Shown piece after piece: positions 59,835-64,000 of a stretch of DNA of 64,000 bases. The notes beneath the pieces are model-generated. The model worked only from the letters and a program-made list of their open reading frames with translations, did not search any database and was not told where the DNA came from. The stretch spans positions 1 through 64,000 of the forward strand of contig JAAYAJ010000064.1 of the NCBI GenBank assembly GCA_012719455.1. Reading direction: 5' to 3'. Both the position numbers and the translations under genes were made by a program. The DNA comes from Acidobacteriota bacterium. GTDB lineage: Bacteria > Acidobacteriota > UBA6911. The first letter of the stretch is position 1. Every line of letters starts with the position of its first letter.

Positions 59835-61463
59835 ATGACCACGGACCAATCCCCCTCGTCCGCCCCGACCCCGCGGGAGAACCGGGCGCCCGGGCGCCCG
59901 GGCCGGAACGCCCTCCTGGTGGGGTGCGGGATCCTGTCGAGCCGCCTTGCCGGGCTGGTGCGGGAGCGCATCTTCGCGTACTACTTCGGCAATTCGGCCG
60001 CCGCCGACGCATTCAAGGCCGCGCTCAGGATCCCCAACATCCTGCAGAACCTGTTCGGGGAGGGGGCGCTCTCCTCCTCCTTCATCCCCGTCTACGCCCG
60101 CCTGCTGGCCTCCGGCGACCGCCGCGAGGCCGCCCGCGTCGCGCGCGTCGTCGGGTCCCTGCTTACGCTCGTCATGTCGCTGCTGGTGCTGGCCGGAATG
60201 CTGGCGACCCCGCTGCTGATCAGCCTCATCGCCCCGGGATTCGAGGGGGAGAAGCGGGAAGCCACGATCCGCATGGTACGCATCGTATTCCCCGGCACCG
60301 GCGTCCTCGTGCTCTCGGCCTGGTGCCTGGGAATTCTCAACAGCCACCGCCGCTTCTTTCTCCCCTACGCGGCGCCGGTACTCTGGAACCTGGCGATGAT
60401 CGGGGCCATGATCGGGTTCGGCGGGCGCACGGACACCTATCGCCTGGCGGAATACCTGGCCTGGGGCGCGGTCGCCGGCAGCTTCCTGCAACTCGGGGTG
60501 CAGCTCCCCACGGCCCTGCGCCTGGCCGGGAAGATCCGCTTCCAGTGGGACGTCGCGTCGGCCCAGGTGCGCACCGTCATCCGCAACTTCGTCCCCGGCA
60601 TGGCCACACGGGGGGTCAACCAGGTGAGCGGCGCCATAGACACCATCCTGGCCAGCTTCCTGCCGACCGGGTCCATGGCCGCGCTGGCCTATACCCAGAC
60701 CATCTACCTCATCCCGGTCAGCCTGTTCGGCATGTCCATCTCGAACGCCGAACTGCCGGAAATGGCCAGCCAGCTGGGGGAGAGGGAAACCGTCGCCGAG
60801 GGGGTGCGCCTGCGCCTGGAGCGGGCGCTGGAGCGCATCGCCTTCCTGGTCATCCCCTCGGCCGCGGCCTTCCTGGCGCTCGGCGACAGTGTCATCGGGC
60901 TCCTGTACCAGACCGGGAAATTCACCCTCGCGGACACGCGTTTCGTCTGGGCGGTGCTGGCCGGCTACACGACGGGGCTGCTGGCGGCGACCCTGGGGCG
61001 GCTGTACACCTCGGCCTTCTGGGCTCTGGGAGACACCCGGACCCCGTTTCGCTTCGCCGCGCTCCGGATCGCGGCGGCGGCCGGCCTGGGATGGCTGCTG
61101 GCATTCCCGGTCCCCGCCTGGCTCGGCCTCCCCGCCCGGATTGGTCTCGTGGGGCTTACGGCCGCGGCGGGCTTGGCGGCCTGGGTGGAATTCTCGCTCC
61201 TGCGCCGTGCGCTCAATCGGCGCATCGGCCGGAGCGGGATGCCGCCGTCCCGCGCCATCCGGATGTGCGGGGCGGCCCTGATTTCGGCCGCGGCGGCGTT
61301 CGGGCTCAAATCATGGCTCGGCGGACTCCCGCCCTATCTTTCGGGCTCCCTGGTCCTGCTCTTTTTCGGCCTCCTCTACCTGTCCGGGGCGGCCGCCCTG
61401 GGGATCCCGGACGCGGTCCGGATCGTCCGCGCGGTGCGCAACAGGATCGGGGTCAATCCTTGA
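59835..61463 (+). CDS. murJ: Lipid II flippase MurJ
   Basis: 542 residues with about 14 helices (MOP superfamily). MviN/MurJ blocks are present: GILSSRLAGLVRERIFAYYF, FKAALRIPNILQNLFGEGAL, SSSFIPVYARLLA, FGMSISNAELPEMASQL and LGRLYTSAFWALGDTRTPF. It moves lipid II across the inner membrane, the step after MurG. The last 11 bp overlap the convergent hydrolase gene. Confidence 0.95.
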   Translation: MTTDQSPSSAPTPRENRAPGRPGRNALLVGCGILSSRLAGLVRERIFAYYFGNSAAADAFKAALRIPNILQNLFGEGALSSSFIPVYARLLASGDRREAARVARVVGSLLTLVMSLLVLAGMLATPLLISLIAPGFEGEKREATIRMVRIVFPGTGVLVLSAWCLGILNSHRRFFLPYAAPVLWNLAMIGAMIGFGGRTDTYRLAEYLAWGAVAGSFLQLGVQLPTALRLAGKIRFQWDVASAQVRTVIRNFVPGMATRGVNQVSGAIDTILASFLPTGSMAALAYTQTIYLIPVSLFGMSISNAELPEMASQLGERETVAEGVRLRLERALERIAFLVIPSAAAFLALGDSVIGLLYQTGKFTLADTRFVWAVLAGYTTGLLAATLGRLYTSAFWALGDTRTPFRFAALRIAAAAGLGWLLAFPVPAWLGLPARIGLVGLTAAAGLAAWVEFSLLRRALNRRIGRSGMPPSRAIRMCGAALISAAAAFGLKSWLGGLPPYLSGSLVLLFFGLLYLSGAAALGIPDAVRIVRAVRNRIGVNP

Positions 61464-62004
61464 GCCTGGCCCGCAGCCGCTTGAACTCCTCCGTGCCGGC
61501 GCGGCGCAGCCATTCGTAGACCACCGATTCAGCCGTCATCAGGGTGATGCCGGCCCGGTCCATCCGCCGGAGCCCGAATTCATGGTCGATCGGCCTCCGG
61601 GAAGAGGAGGCGTCGGCGGCCACGAACACCCTCTCCCCCCGGGAATCCAGCTCCAGCGCCGTCTGGACGACGCAGATGTGGGTCTCGATCCCCGCCAGCA
61701 CGATCTGGTTGCGCCCGAACCCGCTCAGCCGCTCGCAGAACCCGGGGCTCGAGACACAGCTGAAATCGATCTTTTCCAGCGGCCGGACTTCCGGGAGCAG
61801 GCCCCGGATCTCCCCGAGGGTAGGACCGAGCCCGGAGGGATACTGCTCGGTGAGCATGACCGGGATCCCGAACACGCCGGCCGCCGCGATCAGCAGCTCC
61901 AGCTTCCCCAGCACCCGCTCCCGCTCGCAGACGGCGGGAAAGAGCTTTTCCTGCACGTCGATGATGACCAGCACGCTGCGTGCGCGATCCAGGAGTTCCG
62001 ACAT
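61453..62004 (-). CDS. Isochorismatase-family cysteine hydrolase
   Basis: 183 residues from ATG 62004, with AAGGGGG upstream. Family triad: LVIIDVQEKLFPAV (Asp), the Lys in PEVRPLEKIDFS, and the Cys in AGIETHICVVQTALEL. The cis-peptide context before the Cys is kept. The layout resembles YcaC/nicotinamidase-like members; the substrate is not known. Confidence 0.86.
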   Translation of the reverse strand: MSELLDRARSVLVIIDVQEKLFPAVCERERVLGKLELLIAAAGVFGIPVMLTEQYPSGLGPTLGEIRGLLPEVRPLEKIDFSCVSSPGFCERLSGFGRNQIVLAGIETHICVVQTALELDSRGERVFVAADASSSRRPIDHEFGLRRMDRAGITLMTAESVVYEWLRRAGTEEFKRLRARLKD

Positions 62005-62108
62005 TTTCCCCCTTTTCTCCGTTTTTATCGAAAATACCACAAATGCCCGGGGCCGGGTGACAAAAGGGGCGGGATGGATTAAGCTGTACTTATACAAGGA
62101 GGGGCCTC

Positions 62109-62855
62109 GTGAAAAAAGTCGTACTGCTGCGGCATGGGGAGAGTGTGTGGAACCGTGAAAACCTTTTCACCGGCTGGACGGACGTGGACCTGAGCGAAAA
62201 AGGGACCGCGGAAGCGGAGCAAGCCGGCCGCCTGCTCCGCTCCGAAGGCTACCTGTTCGACCAGGCGTTCACCTCGGTATTGAAACGGGCGATCAGGACG
62301 CTCTGGCTGGCCCTGGAGCAGATGGACCTGTGCTGGATCCCCGTCTACAACAGCTGGCGGTTGAATGAACGGCATTACGGCGCGCTGCAGGGGCTCAACA
62401 AGGCGGCCACGGCCGAAAAGTTCGGAGCGGAACAGGTCCTGCAATGGCGTCGCTCCTACGACATCCGCCCCCCGGAGCTCGAACCGGACGACGAGCGCTC
62501 CCCGGCGCATGATCCGCGCTACGCGGGGCTCGCCCCGGAGGAGGTCCCCATGGCCGAGAGTCTCAAGGATACGGTCGCCCGGGTTCTCCCCTTCTGGCAC
62601 GAAACGATCGTTCCAGCCGTCCGCTCGGGACAACGCGTGCTGGTGTCGGCGCATGGCAACAGCCTGCGCGCGCTGGTCAAATACCTCGACGACATGCCGG
62701 AGGCGGAGATCGTGGGGCTGAACATCCCCACCGGGATCCCGATGGTTTACGAATTCAACAACGACATGTCCCCAATCCGCCGCTACTACCTGGGGGACCA
62801 GGAAGCCGCCCAACGGGCGGCCGAGGCGGTGGCGAACCAGGCAAAGCGGAATTGA
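62109..62855 (+). CDS. gpmA: 2,3-bisphosphoglycerate-dependent phosphoglycerate mutase
   Basis: 248 residues. GTG 62109 follows AAGGAGGGG by 5 bases. Catalytic His in [12 protein letters not shown], plus [26 protein letters not shown] and [15 protein letters not shown]. It interconverts 2- and 3-phosphoglycerate in glycolysis/gluconeogenesis. Confidence 0.95.
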   Translation: MKKVVLLRHGESVWNRENLFTGWTDVDLSEKGTAEAEQAGRLLRSEGYLFDQAFTSVLKRAIRTLWLALEQMDLCWIPVYNSWRLNERHYGALQGLNKAATAEKFGAEQVLQWRRSYDIRPPELEPDDERSPAHDPRYAGLAPEEVPMAESLKDTVARVLPFWHETIVPAVRSGQRVLVSAHGNSLRALVKYLDDMPEAEIVGLNIPTGIPMVYEFNNDMSPIRRYYLGDQEAAQRAAEAVANQAKRN

Positions 62856-62858
62856 CGA

Positions 62859-62886
62859 TTTACCCGCGGCGAAAATCGTGTACTAT
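62859..62886 (+). promoter_or_regulatory. Promoter candidate for the ferredoxin gene
   Basis: TTTACC (62859-62864) and TACTAT (62881-62886), 16-bp spacing; 4/6 matches each. The leader would be about 85 nt. Confidence 0.35.
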
Positions 62887-62975
62887 CATTTCGCGGATAT
62901 GGGCGCTCGCGGAACGGATTCCGTACGCGGCCTCAGGGTTCCAACCGGCGGCACACTTTTAAGGAGAGATCGTCT

Positions 62976-63230
62976 ATGAGTCGTGTAATCATCGAGACCT
63001 GCGACAAGCACCTGGCTTGCGTGGAGGTCTGCCCCGTGGACTGCATTCACCCCACCAAAGACGAGGGGGGGTTCGAGGAGTACACCCAGCTGTACATCGA
63101 TCCCGACGAATGCATCGATTGCGGCGCCTGTGAAGCCGTTTGCCCGGTCAACGCCATCTTCCCGGAAGAGGAAGTGCCGGAACAATCGCAGGCCTCCATC
63201 GACGCCAATCGCGACTTCTTCAAGAAATAG
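62976..63230 (+). CDS. 7Fe/8Fe-type ferredoxin
   Basis: 84 residues, acidic. The first cluster motif is spaced unusually (CDKHLACVEVCPVDCIHP), as in seven-iron FdxA ferredoxins; the second is standard (CIDCGACEAVCPVNAIF). An AAGGAG site lies 7-8 bases before the ATG. It is a soluble one-electron carrier; the partner is not indicated. Confidence 0.93.
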   Translation: MSRVIIETCDKHLACVEVCPVDCIHPTKDEGGFEEYTQLYIDPDECIDCGACEAVCPVNAIFPEEEVPEQSQASIDANRDFFKK

Positions 63231-63250
63231 GCGGGCCGGCGCCGGCCCGC
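63231..63250. terminator. Perfect 20-bp palindrome after the ferredoxin gene
   Basis: GCGGGCCGGC followed directly by its reverse complement, starting at the base after the stop codon. It has no T-run and a tight turn; it may end or stabilise the short mRNA. Confidence 0.5.
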
Positions 63251-63315
63251 CCGGCCCTCGAGGATCTTCCCTGTTGCTTTGAAAACGGGAATATCCTTTC
63301 TCTTTGACCCCTGAA

Positions 63316-64000
63316 ATGTTCTCCACCATCGCCCTCGAGATTCGCGGAGAATCCAACGCCCTCTACAGGACCAGGGACGAGGTGCAGGCCTCGGGACCGC
63401 CCGTCGTGGACCTGGTGTCGGGCAACATCAACGAATGCGGCTACATCTTCCCCCGGAACCTCCTGGAGGAGATCCTCGTGGAAGCCGCGCACGGCTTGGC
63501 CGTCTACCGGCCCGACTCCTTCGGGCAGGCGGCGGCCCGGGAGGCCGTAGCGGACTTCTATCTCAAGAGCGGTTGCGCCCTCCCGCCCGATTCCATCCTC
63601 ATCACCCCGGGGACCAGTCTCGCCTACTGGTATTGCTTCAGGCTCCTGGCGGACCCGGGGGATGAAATCCTCTGCCCCCGCCCCTCCTATCCGCTCTTCG
63701 ACTACATCGCCCTGCTGGCGGGGGTGAACCTGGTCCCTTACCGCATGCGGGAAGAGGAGAACTGGAACATCGACCTGGCCCACCTGGAAGCCAGCATCTC
63801 CACCCGGACCCGGGCGGTGGCGTTGATCTCCCCTCACAATCCCACCGGGCACGTGGCTTCGGCGGAGGAGATCACGGCACTGGCCGAAATCGCCCGCAGG
63901 CACGACCTGGCCATCATCAGCGACGAGGTGTTCAGCGAAGCCCTCCTGCCGGCCAGGCGGTCGCTCAACCCGGAGCCGCTCCCCCGCCCCGCCGCGAGCG
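63316..64000 (+). CDS. Class I/II PLP-dependent aminotransferase, N-terminal part cut by the window edge
   Basis: 228 codons from ATG 63316 with no stop; a TTG at 63304 is an alternative start. The PLP fold is clear: VDLVSGNINECGY, ITPGTSLAYWYCF, PRPSYPLFDYIALLAGV, ALISPHNPTGHVAS and IISDEVFSEAL (Asp and Tyr-type contacts). The PLP-binding Lys should lie just beyond the window. Substrate specificity cannot be assigned. Confidence 0.85.
   Translation, partial: MFSTIALEIRGESNALYRTRDEVQASGPPVVDLVSGNINECGYIFPRNLLEEILVEAAHGLAVYRPDSFGQAAAREAVADFYLKSGCALPPDSILITPGTSLAYWYCFRLLADPGDEILCPRPSYPLFDYIALLAGVNLVPYRMREEENWNIDLAHLEASISTRTRAVALISPHNPTGHVASAEEITALAEIARRHDLAIISDEVFSEALLPARRSLNPEPLPRPAAS

Noticed and set aside
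1-64000. tRNA, rRNA, riboswitch or CRISPR features
   Set aside because: No T-loop/CCA patterns, rRNA blocks, known riboswitch cores or regularly spaced repeats were seen by eye; a covariance-model scan would be decisive.

Overview
The window is a compact, GC-rich bacterial chromosome segment with about 50 protein genes, short intergenic gaps and many 1-14 bp gene overlaps. I found no rRNA, tRNA or CRISPR array. The cell is a diderm: there is an Omp85/TamB protein, lipoprotein and Tat signals, a bactofilin with an M23 peptidase, and a minor-pilin set. GC content, gene content (UGSC-like proteins, bacterial topoisomerase VI, a Tes-like radical SAM enzyme, GH3, DUF3106) and the RAYT-like start at the left edge would fit Acidobacteriota. 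That is an inference; no taxonomic marker gene is present.

Layout. 1-3.4 kb: start of a REP-associated transposase, yifB/comM, hflX. 3.5-14 kb: two homologous exported proteins (3576-5327 +, 12253-13992 -), each interrupted by one in-frame UGA at the same aligned position and read here as selenoproteins of the UGSC-like family. Between them lie a minor-pilin operon, an MFS transporter, a Tat-exported cupin and a LysM protein. 14-20 kb: papain-like secreted protein, DMT/NIPA-like membrane protein, GH3 lipoprotein, then an M23 peptidase-bactofilin-unknown operon. 20-26 kb: HD-GYP response regulator, endonuclease III, exported rhodanese, SulP permease, CstB-like persulfide dioxygenase/rhodanese. 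26-36 kb: exported PpiC isomerase, ilvD, membrane Hdr-like Fe-S oxidoreductase, FMN reductase, nitroreductase plus phosphotriesterase, PepF, a DUF3106 locus. 36-41 kb: SEC-C protein, SnoaL-like protein, PAS-GAF-GGDEF protein, Tes-like radical SAM enzyme. 41-48 kb: one 2269-residue protein joining TamB to a TamA/BamA Omp85 half. 48-56 kb: PlsC, TrmO, an M49-like peptidase, topoisomerase VI B and A, a beta-helix protein, a P1 peptidase. 56-64 kb: MurG with a HEAT-like tail, MraY and MurJ in one operon, isochorismatase-like hydrolase, GpmA, ferredoxin, and the start of an aminotransferase.

Themes. Envelope building is well represented: lipid II synthesis and flipping, TamB-Omp85, bactofilin/M23, PlsC, and possibly membrane-spanning lipids from the Tes-like enzyme. 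Exported redox and sulfur/selenium chemistry is the second theme: the UxxC proteins, rhodaneses, CstB-like enzyme, and Hdr-like electron transfer. The most unusual items are the aligned pair of UGA-containing proteins with hairpins just after the UGA, the TamB-Omp85 single-chain fusion, and the HEAT-tailed MurG at the head of a murG-mraY-murJ cassette.
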